64,000 bases of DNA from Phoma sp. XZ068 (taxonomy: Eukaryota; Ascomycota; Dothideomycetes; Pleosporales; Didymellaceae): contig RBKR01000005.1 of assembly GCA_004835665.1 (NCBI GenBank), forward strand, positions 558,001-622,000, in the 5' to 3' direction. A model generated the notes under the pieces. That model was not told where the DNA came from. It saw only the letters and a list, made by a program, of their open reading frames with translations, and searched no databases. Each line of letters opens with the position of its first letter. Positions within the stretch are counted from its first letter, which is position 1. Made by a program: the position numbers and the translations under genes. Positions 21,801-33,002 of the stretch are shown here, piece after piece.

Positions 21801-24800
21801 CGCGGCGTTCGAAATGGGATGCCTTCCCAGTTGCGATAAGAACCACCGTCCGTCAGATTGGTTGATGCGGGTCGTACTTTCCGGTGCTTTTGGAAACGCG
21901 CAGGATCTGCTAACCAGGATTCGGGTTCTCGCGCTGGCTTTGTATGCAGCTTTCACAACACCATCACTTCATGCCAAGGTGCTCATACCGCCAATCGCGG
22001 CCCGCATCTGAGGAGGCGAGCAACCGGAAATTCCCTGGCGAGTATATTAAAACTGTAGTTCATGCTTCCACCAACAGAAAGGTATATGTTCGTGAGGAGA
22101 TAGTCTTTCAACCTCGACCTTTCGTAAAGACATTCTGTCAGGCGGAACGTGCTAGCTCTGATTTCAAGGTAATTGGCGGACTAACCCCTTAATATGAACT
22201 CCTTATATCACGATATTGCCCAGGATCTGCATTTCGGACCTGCGAGTATGGTACCACAGCACATCTGCCGATGGGAAAGCTCTTGTGTCACCTAAGTAAG
22301 ACATGACTGTAGAATGAGACCAACTAGCCAACTGTTTTGCAACTGACCAAGCAATGCTCGAGTCACGGTTTGAACAACCGCACTTTATATCATAGAATAA
22401 TACTCTTGATAGGTTGACCATTGTTGAAATGCAGACCAGTTGAAGTATTCGGAGGCTCATCTCTTACATCGAGCGCTTTCTCGCGTGCGCCTACGAGTGA
22501 GCGCGGGAAGTGACCTGTCGCGTTGATCCGGTTTGGAGGTTGACTGTACGAGTTGATCGGCCATGCGTGTTCATAACATAGTTGCAACGTAAGTGGCCCA
22601 TGGAGGTCGTGTATGAGCGATGATGAACAGTGAACATGGTGCAAGACAAATTGCAGCCAGATGTTAGCGTGCGCGTTCCGCACCAGTGAACGCTTGCACC
22701 ACGTCAGTGGCAATGGTGTGCGTGCGTAATGATCGGAGTTTACCCCGACCGGCATTGCATGTCATACCGTCGGCTGTGCCACTCATCTGTGGCAGACTTT
22801 AGTGCAACGACTGTTTGAACTCTGGGAAATGTTGTTGAACTTGTTTGTGGCGCCTTTTATTTCTTGCTGGCTTCCCAAAGATATATCGTGGAGGGTTATA
22901 GAAGAGTTTCGAAGATAGCCTGAGTGTTCCGACAGTGAAAGTGTCGCGCAGCGACTTTGGAAATGATGTTTACAGGTGCGCCTCCGAAGGCTGAGAGTAT
23001 AGTGTGCGTAAAAGAGCAAACATAGCCCTGGTGATACGTTGACCAGGAAAATACAAAGTGGAAGCAATTAAAAATGGGTATTCTGCAGCATTCCGCCGTC
23101 CCGTATGCGCCTTGCTTGGTAATACAACCAGACCGTGAAAAGGAAATCGAAGAAGCGGTAGGCTAGCCTATCGTGACTTGGTCGTGGATGTCCTGCAATC
23201 ACCTGAGATTGGTATTAGGATGGGAGTTTCGCTTTGGGGATCTTGATAACAAACCGCATTCTTCGTCTAATCGGTATTCTCTTAGTTACTGTCAGCATCG
23301 TCTCATCTATGTAAGCTAACAGCTCTTACATAGCAACCACGTTTGCAGGGCATCTTTTGTGAGTTTCTTGGTATTTTGTGCACCACGCTCGAACCACGTA
23401 TCGTAGATGGCTGCATTTGTATTGAACCTGGGTATAGTCGCACATCGTAAAGACGGTGCTGTTGCAGATTCGGAGGCTATTTGACGATAAGGGGCGGTGG
23501 AATAGATCAGTAGGGCTGAATCGACGTAAGAATGTCGCTGATGAACTGCCTAGCTCTCAACAGTGAGTAGCTGAGTTGGCGATCGGACGTATACATAACT
23601 GGGCGCCGGTCCGGTGTCAATGTATGCAAAGCAGTTATAGGTCAGTGCAAACCAGGTACCCGAAGCATGATGCAAAGCCAATCCGCATAAATGGGCTCTA
23701 GTCCAGGTGACATGCACCTTGGATGCAATGATTTGCTTAGCCGGAAACCGAGGGTGGTCGAGCACTTGCTTCCAAAGTTTGAGCTAGCTGAAAGTCTACC
23801 CACTTCCGAAAAAAACGTGCGGGTGTAATGGCGTGTCCCGACGGCCCTACAGGGGGAGCATTGACTACGGAGTTTGTGTGTAAGAAAAACACCGTGGCGA
23901 ATAAGAGTGCTCTACTAGGGCCGTGAGTGGTCGGAGGGGAGAACAGCTAGGAGACGGCATGGTGTCATCTCGCAGCACTTTCGCTAAAAGGCACTAGCAC
24001 AAGTGTACCAAACTTGGACAGTGGCTTGATCTGCACAACGGGTCCACGTTGGTTTGATGGTTGATAAAGATGGTGCGTGGACTGGCCGCGCCGTTGAAAC
24101 CTTGACCTTGTATCTGGATGAGGCTGGCGTCCAAGCTCCTCCATCCAGTTCCCCTTCTCCATACTTGGCGCCCTTGAGACGGCCTTATATCACCGCGGGT
24201 TAATGCCGTTGCGGACGAACACTCACTCCTTCACAGTGCTAACATGGTTTGTCAAAACCAAGGCCGGCGCGACGGCAACCTTCCTGAGCGACCTGCATCC
24301 TCCCGTTTCCCCGTGCGGAAGGGAGGCTAACGAAGTACACCCGCGACTCGGCGAGCGTTACACACACAAAGTGGCCGCACCGGTGAAATTGACAGCCCGA
24401 GTTGGGCGACATGCGTCATGTCTCGAGGCTGGCTGTCAGGCGAGTCGTGTCGTCCCGCGACTACCGCACTTTGACACCTTGGCCATCGCAACTGCCGCTA
24501 ATGTTTTGGAACTGAACCTCTGCCCTTAATAAGGCAGGTCCATTGGTCTATCGTGAGAGTTTCATAGGGCGCCAATAGAAGAGGAGACAGCCAAACCGGC
24601 TCTTGCCATCACTGCAAGTCCTTATGAGTGTTACTGAAAAGTTCTTGTGGTGCGCACGCCGAAGCCAGACACTCTTTGTCGCGTGTGGCATTTAGTATTG
24701 GTGTGATGTCTGTTCGAGATTATCGGGCCAAATGAAGGGAGGTAGCCGTCGATCAGGGTCCACCAACGCGTGGCAGTGGGCTCTCCGATCGTCCGCCGCC

Positions 24801-27175
24801 CTGCTTCTTATTGCGACAACGTCAAGTCTTTACGAGTACGAAGAGTGCAATAGTACTCACCTCAGCGCTGGGTGAGGATGTAATGAGTTTAACGAGGGAC
24901 AGGGTGTTGTCTCCGTGATCCGGCATCGATAAACGCATCTCCATCCTTTTGTTTCAGAATCGTGACAGGAATCGCAATTGGGATGGTGCAGTCTGACATT
25001 GACGATGAAACTGACGTTCCTCTCATGATGTCCTCGGGTAGACTTACTTCTGTTGAGGCATGGGCACATGAGGCTGTTATGTCCTGATTGGACAATAGTA
25101 AGTCGGAACCCAGCCGGACGAGGATGGATACCAAAAATGTCACCCATGAGCCACACAACGATCGACAATGGCTTCCTCGGTCTCGCTCTTATTCTACCGA
25201 GGTCTATAACCTATTAATGGAGCAGTGTAACACAGCCCACAGGATCATCGACACGCGCACGCTAAATCACTGCGAAGCTAGGGTCATAGTACCTACTTGG
25301 AAGAGCCGCTCACATTGTTTTAATGGTACTGGAACCATTAGTGGATGCAACATCAATACTCTGTATTAGAAGAGCTAGCGTCCGCGTCGCAGGTTATATC
25401 ATTACCCTCAAATACAATGGCCGCAGAAAAACACTGCCCATGCTAGTCCGTAGGGGACCTTATTGCGTAGCATTGATCACCAACCAAACACCTTTGTGGT
25501 CTCCAAACCCTATCAAAGACGTACTCAACCACTTCCACATGCCAGTATTCCCGGCCAGTACTTACCCGGTCGCCCAGAATGCACCATTCCCACCAGGGCG
25601 CTACTGCAGGGACGGCACACACAATGTCACATGCGTCCAAGATCTTAACGGATCCGCACATGCAGCTTCTCTGCGATTTTAGGTATAATTGCTCCCTTAC
25701 GTCGAAGTCGCTCTTGCTGCACATGCCCGAGGTCTTTCGCACTCGTAGTTCTGGTCCTCCCAACACCATACAATACCTAGGCAGAATTTCCAGGCCAGTC
25801 CTGCGCTTCTCCGGTACCTTAGAACATTAATTCCTGTTAGAGATCGGGAGCTACAGCAGGGTACAAACGCATATACTACCGCCAAGGAGGATAAGACCAA
25901 GAACAAACATCACCAACCCACGATAAGAATGAGAAACGCCTAGGATCCAGTTCCCTACTCGATGCCTCTCTGATGTACAGCTAGACAGGAAGAAGCCCAG
26001 GCACACACCTTCAATTCCAGAAGCAACACCTCCATATCTCCGCCACCAGCAAGTGCAACAAACCAATCCGAGTCTCTTTAGCAATCTGCATTACGCCCGC
26101 CCCAACAAAGCGCCTTCATGGCAATCCGCACGAAGCCACAACTTTCACATGTCAATGAAGTATTACACGCGCTCTTGCAGCTGCATTTTTCTCTATGGAG
26201 CCACAGCTCGAGGCTGACGTATAGGCATACGATTACAGATATGACTGAGCGGGGAGAGCGGAGCCAAATCTCACCCCAAGCGTCGAAGCAAGACACAACA
26301 TGCACGTGTTCACACATAGATATTTACGCATACATCTAAGTGCGGAGACTGCAGCAGAATCTCACACCAAGAACTGGAGTGAGACACGAAATGCCTACAT
26401 CTGCAGAATCTGTAACTATGCAACGGTACGTTGTGGGTTGTTGGGACACATGCATGCAGACATGCCTTGCCTTGCTGCATTCCCGGTAGAGTGGTGCGTG
26501 AGCTGGGACAAGACATGCAGATTGATGATCTCAATGGTAAGACTGGAAAGTCGCGTGATGTCGCTACTGGTGCGCAGATCATGAGCTTTCTGGATCCCTT
26601 CGTCGATGACGTCGAACTCGCGCAGAATCTAAAGAGTTCGATAAAAAGTACATAAAGCCTATGAACGCTTCTACATGACGCTTTTACACTGCGACTATGA
26701 CTCCCGAGAAGCTACTGTAACGTGTGTATTCGCTATGCAATTATCTACTGTAGATGCCGTGTCCGAAGACGTCATGCAAAATGCCCGCTCATAAACGTGA
26801 ATCCACTCAGAATGCACTCGGGTATCCTACGCCTATACGCCATGCTATCTATCCAGGTGCGCGTCTCTTCGACTTCTTGCGTAATTTCAAGGGCTCGGGC
26901 TTTGACAACATTATCTCATCATCTGCATCATCTGCGCACTACGCTGATGCACTGACGGTCCGCTCTGTGTAGCGGAATGGGCCTGGACGTGTAACCGTGT
27001 GGATGTCTTTTGATGTAGACATTGAAAGAGACCGACGGAGCAAAAGTCCCGCAACTATCCCAACAAGTCTTTCCCTCATAAACTTCATCGGACTCGTATC
27101 AACCTCTGCAATGCCATTGCTATGGAAACTGTCAGTACAACTGCCAAAGCGCTGCATGACAACAACTCTAGCAGC
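18861..27175. other. 8.3-kb gene-poor block
   Basis: No complete gene, RNA gene or transposase can be supported. Base composition by eye is balanced, not the extreme AT-richness of RIP-mutated repeats. Isolated open frames exist (20008-20415 and 20577-20882 minus; 26760-26972 plus), but none has a recognisable motif or joins to neighbours by good splice sites. Minus-strand frames at 25700-26084 carry hydrophobic stretches that could be a broken membrane-protein gene. The left edge holds the ERG27 promoter and the right edge the 3' UTR of the J-protein gene. Confidence 0.45.
26267..26394. repeat. Imperfect direct repeat pair
   Basis: Two 37-base copies (26267-26303 and 26358-26394) sharing about 27 of 37 bases by hand alignment, both starting AATCTCAC and containing AGACAC. 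They may be decayed tandem duplicates; chance similarity is not excluded. Confidence 0.35.
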
Positions 27176-29539
27176 TCACTGATACAGCTTAATCGTCTTG
27201 TTCCGCACTTCCTCACACTGCTCCAACGCTTGTATATGCCTCTCTTGTGCGATCTTCCACGTCGTCATGACAGCTTCATCCTCTTTCATCCTGTTGAGGT
27301 AGCTGGCAAAGCCAAGCTTCTTTGATGTCTCGCCGCGGTTGTGGATGAATCGGTCGTCCAGGTCTTCTAGTTCGGCGCCTCGCGAGGCGAAGTGGCTGGT
27401 GATGCCCTTGCTGAAGGCGTTAAATGCCTTGGCGTAGCCTTCCATGTGCCTGAAGTAGGCATCTGTGGTAGCTTGATCGAGCTTCAGGGGTGCGTGTGGT
27501 GCGACGGGTACTGGAGGCAGCTTCAGGGCACGGGCTGAGTTCGGCTTCGTAGGGTGGGCAGCTGAGGCTTGCGACTGGAATGGCAGTGTGTCTTTCAGCG
27601 CATCGAGCTCGGAGAGGCCGCCGTTTTGGGTGGGGAGGAAGGGCTCAACGCTCGCAATACCTGAGAGACCGTTCAGACCCGGAGCAGACGGTGTGCCGGC
27701 AGTGGAAGGCGCAGCCTTTGGAGGCACAGAGCCTGTCCTCCTTGCCTTGTCTTTTCTTGGTGATGACGGTGCTGTCTTAGGTCTTGTAGCGGAAGTATTG
27801 GCGTTCGTGGTCGGATGTGTATCCGAATCGATGTCCATCTCATCAGGTTCGCCTGAAGGATCTTCTGCAGTCGCCTGATTCTTCGGTCGAGCCTTGGTAG
27901 CTTGGTCATGTGGTTTCGGTACGGATGGTTTGCGTGGAGGTTTTGGTCGTTTTATCGTTTCTGAGTTCTTGCGATCAGAAACCTCATTCGGCAATGCCCA
28001 ACTCGGCTCCTTGAAGGTCTCACTCCAAACCTCTGGACTGAACTTTGCGGTGTGAGGCATAGCTTCGGGAGGAGGGACAAACTTTGCCTGCGGGGGTGGA
28101 CCTGGAGGCGGTGGAGGCATGTAGCCAAACTGTGTTTTGAACGTGTTTTCTGCTGGTGGGTATGTAGGTGTTGCTCGATGTGATGCGGCTCTCCCACGTG
28201 TAGGCGATTGTCGACCTTTGTTATTTGTGTTCGGCTGCACATTGGGTGCGAAGTAATCAGCACTGCCTTGGAACTTGCCGTGCCAGTCTGAAGGCGAGAA
28301 CTTCATGTTGATGCTCTCTTCACTCCTGCTCTTGAAACTATTTGGCACGTTCCCATGTGGTTGAGCACCCTGCTTAGGCGGCGGCGTTGCAAAGGCATTC
28401 TGGTTCCACGTAGGAGGTGGCGGGTGAGGAGCTTTTGGAGGTGCATGTGATCGTTGCCTGTTTCCAGTGCTTGTTCGGAAGACATCAGCTTCAGACTCAT
28501 CGCTCGAGTCTGGATACATCTGTGGGAATTGACCTTTAGTTGGGTTACCGCCATAAGAGTTGCGCTGCTGCCTCCGTCCCGAGTCTGAGTAAGAACCTGC
28601 GTCGTGTGAGGGGCTAGGTTGGTGTGAATGCGACGGAGAATTGCGCATGCTTGCAGATCTTCCGATACCCTCTTCGCGCATCCCAGAAGCCTTGGAGTAG
28701 TACGGAGTCCGTACACGATTGCCCTCAGAATATGGAACATCGACATTCGGCGAGTTCGATTCGGCCGGAGTGGGTGGTGTCGCTGTTGGGCGAGCGTAGC
28801 TTGATCGATACCCTCCAGACTTGGCCGGCCCTTCGTCTCCACCTGGGGTCCCTGGGTTGAATCCCGTCTTGGAGGAAGGCACGCGAGTACTCTGGCTGCG
28901 CCCGAAAGGCGTGCCATTGGGGTTGTTAGGATTTGTGGGGTTGTATGGGCGAGGCTCTTCAGCCCGCGCACCATTTTTCATCTTCTGCCATGCTGTGAAT
29001 ACATTCGCGCGGTCCTGCGAGTCCTTGTGGGCCGACTGAGGCCGTTGGGCTGTAGGTGGCGGGCGGAAGTTCTTGTTGGTGAACCTGTCTTGCGTGCTGC
29101 TGTATGTCTGGTGGTGCTGTGGCGGCGGTGGGCGCTGCGGTGGGGGTCTGGATTGCGGCTGCGGCTTGGATTGAGGTTGTGGTTTGGGAGGCGGTGGGCG
29201 GTCGTAGTAGGAGCCGCTGGGTGTAGTCGTGTATGCATTGCGGGCTGGTGGAGGGGGTCTAGCTCGTGGTGTGTTCGGCGTGTTGGTGGGTATGTTGAGG
29301 TTGCGATACTTCCTCCTCTCGATATCGTACTTCTGGCGCTGCGTTGGATCACACAGGACCTCGTGGGCAGCCTGGATCTCTTGGAACTTTACAACAAACT
29401 CGGCCTCGTGCCCTGGATTGCGGTCCGGGTGGTATTGCAGGGCGAGGGTGCGGAAAGCCTTGCGGATTTCGTTCTCGCTGGCGTTGGCAGCGACCTTCAG
29501 GTCGGCATAGTAATTTCGCGTGGCATCAGCTTTGACCAT
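27176..29539 (-). CDS. J-domain (DnaJ/Hsp40) protein with long disordered tail
   Basis: Type C J-protein expected to stimulate an Hsp70. It is a single exon of 787 residues starting at the first ATG. The J domain occupies residues 8-78: helix II SENEIRKAFRTLALQY, the invariant HPD at 37-39, and helix III EFVVKFQEIQAAHEVLCDPT. There is no Gly/Phe zinc-finger (CxxCxGxG) region. The middle 600 residues are Pro/Ser/Asn-rich with poly-Pro runs (PPPPPGPPP) that could bind SH3, WW or profilin-type domains. The C-terminal 130 residues are helical (TDAYFRHMEGYAKAFNAF, then NRMKEDEAVMTTWKIAQ), a likely folded client- or partner-binding unit. The client is not deducible. Confidence 0.88.
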   Translation of the reverse strand: MVKADATRNYYADLKVAANASENEIRKAFRTLALQYHPDRNPGHEAEFVVKFQEIQAAHEVLCDPTQRQKYDIERRKYRNLNIPTNTPNTPRARPPPPARNAYTTTPSGSYYDRPPPPKPQPQSKPQPQSRPPPQRPPPPQHHQTYSSTQDRFTNKNFRPPPTAQRPQSAHKDSQDRANVFTAWQKMKNGARAEEPRPYNPTNPNNPNGTPFGRSQSTRVPSSKTGFNPGTPGGDEGPAKSGGYRSSYARPTATPPTPAESNSPNVDVPYSEGNRVRTPYYSKASGMREEGIGRSASMRNSPSHSHQPSPSHDAGSYSDSGRRQQRNSYGGNPTKGQFPQMYPDSSDESEADVFRTSTGNRQRSHAPPKAPHPPPPTWNQNAFATPPPKQGAQPHGNVPNSFKSRSEESINMKFSPSDWHGKFQGSADYFAPNVQPNTNNKGRQSPTRGRAASHRATPTYPPAENTFKTQFGYMPPPPPGPPPQAKFVPPPEAMPHTAKFSPEVWSETFKEPSWALPNEVSDRKNSETIKRPKPPRKPSVPKPHDQATKARPKNQATAEDPSGEPDEMDIDSDTHPTTNANTSATRPKTAPSSPRKDKARRTGSVPPKAAPSTAGTPSAPGLNGLSGIASVEPFLPTQNGGLSELDALKDTLPFQSQASAAHPTKPNSARALKLPPVPVAPHAPLKLDQATTDAYFRHMEGYAKAFNAFSKGITSHFASRGAELEDLDDRFIHNRGETSKKLGFASYLNRMKEDEAVMTTWKIAQERHIQALEQCEEVRNKTIKLYQ

Positions 29540-30616
29540 GATGGGCGGTCGGGTATGCGCCGTGCGCGTCGTGGGGAGGCGGGCGACCCAGTGCGGGTGT
29601 TTGTAGTCTCGAACGCCAGGCAGACACGGTCCCGAGACGGCGCGTCGAGCACTGTCTCACTGCCCTTCCTGCCGGTGTCGTGAGGCGGAGCGGCTCAGAT
29701 GATGGGCTCTGGGGCGCGTGAACATGTGAACATTGCCAAGTGAAAGCTGGACGCAGCAGCTGGAGATGTCTGGTGAAAGTCAGGTCAGCAACGGCATGTC
29801 GTCACAGGCTTCGGTGCTGGTGCGTGTGCATCTGCTCGCGATTGGCCGTGAAGTTTGTTTTCGCTGGCAGTGGAGTTGGGCTCCTAGGTAACGAGCCAGC
29901 CTTGCGGCGAGCTCAAGGCATCCTTGCCTTGCGAGCCCAGCCGCAAGCCAGCAGGCAAAGGATTCGTACACTCACCAAATCAACATGTAGGGACGGAATG
30001 CAGCGTCATTGAACATGCAGAGTCCTGCTGGCTATGGTCTCAGCTGGCGGCATGAAATAGGGCTGCAGTGAGTGCACCGGTGAGATCAGCGTGCTGCAAG
30101 ACCGCCCACTTTCAAGGCACAGCGTCCCTCGAATAAGCCGCAGCCAACCTCAGCCGTCTTGCTATGGTACTTCTACACTTCCGAGTAACTGGCAGTCTGG
30201 CGAGTATGCAGCTGCAGCTAATAGACCCACAACAGCACGGTGCGAGCACTTTAGTCAGGAACGCAGCTCGAGCTGCCTTGGTTGACAGCTTCCAGGGTCT
30301 GCTGAGCGGCTCGATAAGGAAAGCACGCTAAGATAACGTCGATACCTGAGGCGCGACATCGATGAAACGCTGCATCCTTCAGCATCGCGGCAATGTGAAT
30401 GCGAATGCGCAATAAGAAGGCCAAGGGCCAGATTATGTCTCCCACAACTTCTTGCATTTTCAAGCTTTTCGAGCATCCTCCATAGTCGCCATATCATCTC
30501 AAGATATACACGGATATCACGAGCCTCTATTACGCGCCAGCTTGGGCCCCACTCGTTCCTCACAGCGTTACATCATGCTCGAGCACCCACGTCCCTCCTG
30601 CGTTGAAGCACCCACA
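29540..30616. other. Divergent promoter region
   Basis: Lies between the J-protein gene (minus) and an SDR gene (plus), and so holds both promoters. I see no gene or RNA in it. Confidence 0.45.
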
Positions 30617-31784
30617 ATGGCGTCCGCCCTGAAGACTGTACCTTTTCAGCCCCCCAAAAAGTCCCAGCGACCAAAAGCAGACGCGCCATGGCATCACTAC
30701 CTCACCATCGACATGATATGGAACGTGCTAGGCTACACAGTCTTCCACCCGTTCGTGTCGTGGGTCGTTGTCCTGTGCCTGCGCGCGCAGTACACAAAGT
30801 ATGAGGCGCCTGAGATGCGCATAGCCATTGCCTGGTCCATTGCGATGAGCGCCATTGGTATCTTCGGAATCGTGAGCGACAGGCTCGCATTCGGCGTCAA
30901 CAGGGAGGTCAACCTGAGTGAGGAGGTCATCGTCATCACAGGCGGCGTTGACGGACTAGGAGGACTTTTGGCAGACACGTATGGAATGAGGAACGCCAAT
31001 ATTGCTGTCTTGGACATAAAGACTGTGGACAAGCAAGAAGCGGAGGCGAAGGGTGTGGCATACTACCAGTGCGACGTAGGAGACGCGCAGCAGGTGGAAG
31101 CCGCGGCAGCCAGGATCCTCAAAGATGTAAGTGCGACATCGATTGTACCTTGCGAAGCATGAACCTTACTAACGATCATAGCTCGGCCCTCCAACAATCC
31201 TGATCAACAACGCCGGTATCGTCCACACAAAATCAATCCTTGCCTCCACGGCCGCCGAAGTCGAACAGACCTTCCGCGTAAACACCCTCTCCCACTTCAC
31301 GACCCTTCGCGCGTTCCTCCCGCACATGCTCGCTGAAGGTCGCGGTACCATCGTCACCGTTTCTTCTGTCCTCGGCCATCTCGGGGCCGCGAATCTGTCT
31401 GCATACAGCGCGTCGAAAGCGGCGCTCCTCGCTCTACACCACTCGCTACGCGCCGAGCTCGCACAGACACCTGGCGCGGAAGAAATTAAGACAATCTTGG
31501 TCCAACCCGGGCAAATGAGCACCAGGATGTTTGAGCACGTACATGCACCAAGCAAATTCTTTGGGCCCATCGTCACGCCTGCACAAATGGCGCAGGGGAT
31601 CATCAAGTTGGTAGAGAGGGGCGAGAGTGGTGAGATTGCACTGCCACTTTACTCGAGGTACATTCAGGTTCTTGGATGCCTTCCATTCGGGATACAGCAT
31701 ATTGCGAGGAAGTGGAGCGGACTGGACAAGGCGGTCGAAAACGGCAAGCAAAAGACGAAGAAAGAGCCAAGTGAGAAGGCCTGA
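30617..31784 (+). CDS. Membrane-anchored short-chain dehydrogenase/reductase
   Basis: NAD(P)-dependent oxidoreductase resembling the lipid-droplet/ER retinol or 17-beta-HSD-type SDRs. Exons 30617-31126 and 31182-31784; the 55-nt intron 31127-31181 (GTAAGT, TTACTAAC branch site, ATAG) is phase 0 and joins ILKD to LGPPTILINNAG. Product 370 residues. The chosen ATG has the strongest context (CACAATGGC); an in-frame ATG at 30575 would add 14 residues. Two hydrophobic segments near the N-terminus (about 34-58 and 72-92) should anchor it in a membrane. Cofactor motif TGGVDGLGG, LINNAGI, SSVLGHLG and catalytic YSASK are all present. The substrate is unknown; a lipid or sterol is a reasonable guess. 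Confidence 0.87.
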
Positions 31785-32239
31785 GAGGCGACTCGATAGG
31801 AAGTAATGTTACGTTGACCTTAATCGACTGGAGTGTCGAACCTGCACATAATCTCCACTGCTTGCTTCCATGATACATCTCAGCTTTGAGTCTCGATGCT
31901 CAGTGATCCGCTACGCCGCTTACTAGACTAGATTACCGTACCTGAACATATGGGTGTTAGAAGCTTCAGGACGAGATGTACTGACGCGCCTCTATCTTTT
32001 ACACATTGCAAAAGTTCAGATTCCCAAAGTTACGACCGCTGGTTTGAGCACTTGAGCAGGAAGAATGGATCAGCAGCAGGAGATATGAAGAATTGTGAAG
32101 GTTTGATTGTAAGAGCGCCTTGCTCGTCAGGTCACTCTCACTTCACTTCCACGCACTCACTTATCGCCCCAATTGACCTACTTCCGTTTCCTTCCCCAGC
32201 GGCCCTCCAATTCGGTTACACGGTCACTACAAACCGTTC
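31785..32239. other. Intergenic region
   Basis: Between two plus-strand genes; 3' UTR of the SDR and promoter of a small gene. Nothing else seen. Confidence 0.45.
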
Positions 32240-32719
32240 ATGCAAGAACTCTGCCAATCAGGCACAGCAATGTCCACGACGCCAAACTCCTCAGCAGATA
32301 CCGCGAATGCCTCACCAGCGTTACCTGGCACTGCCCCCGATGAGCCCGTAGAGGATCGACCTGCCGAAACATCACCGCCAGCTTCACATACCTCATGCAA
32401 GCGCGCCGTCTCGCGCTTGAAGACACTCAAAGCCATTGCCGATCTCAGCGTCGCTCAGGCTCAAATCAGCATCGATCGAATGCGCCTTCTTCTCACGTTC
32501 ATGTCCTTCCTTGCTCGCAATTCTGATTCTCGGAGGAGACTGGGCGCGAGGGAATGGGAGCTTATGCTGCGGGAAGATAAGTTGGATGGTGCAAGGAGGA
32601 TGAAGCGCAAGCTGGGCGGTCTGATCAAGAGCTTGGAAGAAAGGGAGGCGAATGTCAGTGAGGCGGCTTTGAAGGCATTGCTCGAGAAATTGGCTTCGAG
32701 CGGGCTCGCAGAGAATTGA
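32240..32719 (+). CDS. Small helical protein, unrecognised
   Basis: A single exon of 159 residues from the first ATG, or 149 from the ATG at 32270, which has the better context (GCAATGTCC). The N-terminal third is Thr/Pro/Ala-rich and disordered. From about residue 55 on it is one charged helical region (SRLKTLKAIADLSVAQAQI; LMLREDKLDGARRMKRKL; KSLEEREANVSEAALKAL), likely a coiled coil. No family recognised. Amphipathic composition and a tight stop support a real gene. Confidence 0.6.
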   Translation: MQELCQSGTAMSTTPNSSADTANASPALPGTAPDEPVEDRPAETSPPASHTSCKRAVSRLKTLKAIADLSVAQAQISIDRMRLLLTFMSFLARNSDSRRRLGAREWELMLREDKLDGARRMKRKLGGLIKSLEEREANVSEAALKALLEKLASSGLAEN

Positions 32720-33002
32720 AGGATGTAGTGGTGACAGACATTCGGAGAGCTGGATGAACCAGCAGAAACAACGCCATCGATTTCGAGACTAGAAAATGGG
32801 TTCCTATATTCGAACTCCTCGAGCTACAGCATAGCAGAGATTGAAAACGCTGAGCTATAAAAACACAAACAACGCCGTCTAGCCACAGATTCGGGCCCCT
32901 CTAGATGATATATGGAATAATGCCATGCTTCGCCGAACATGAACGCCTGATAAGAAAGGAAAATGGAAGATGCGCGATGCATGCACATATGTGGTGTCTA
33001 CC

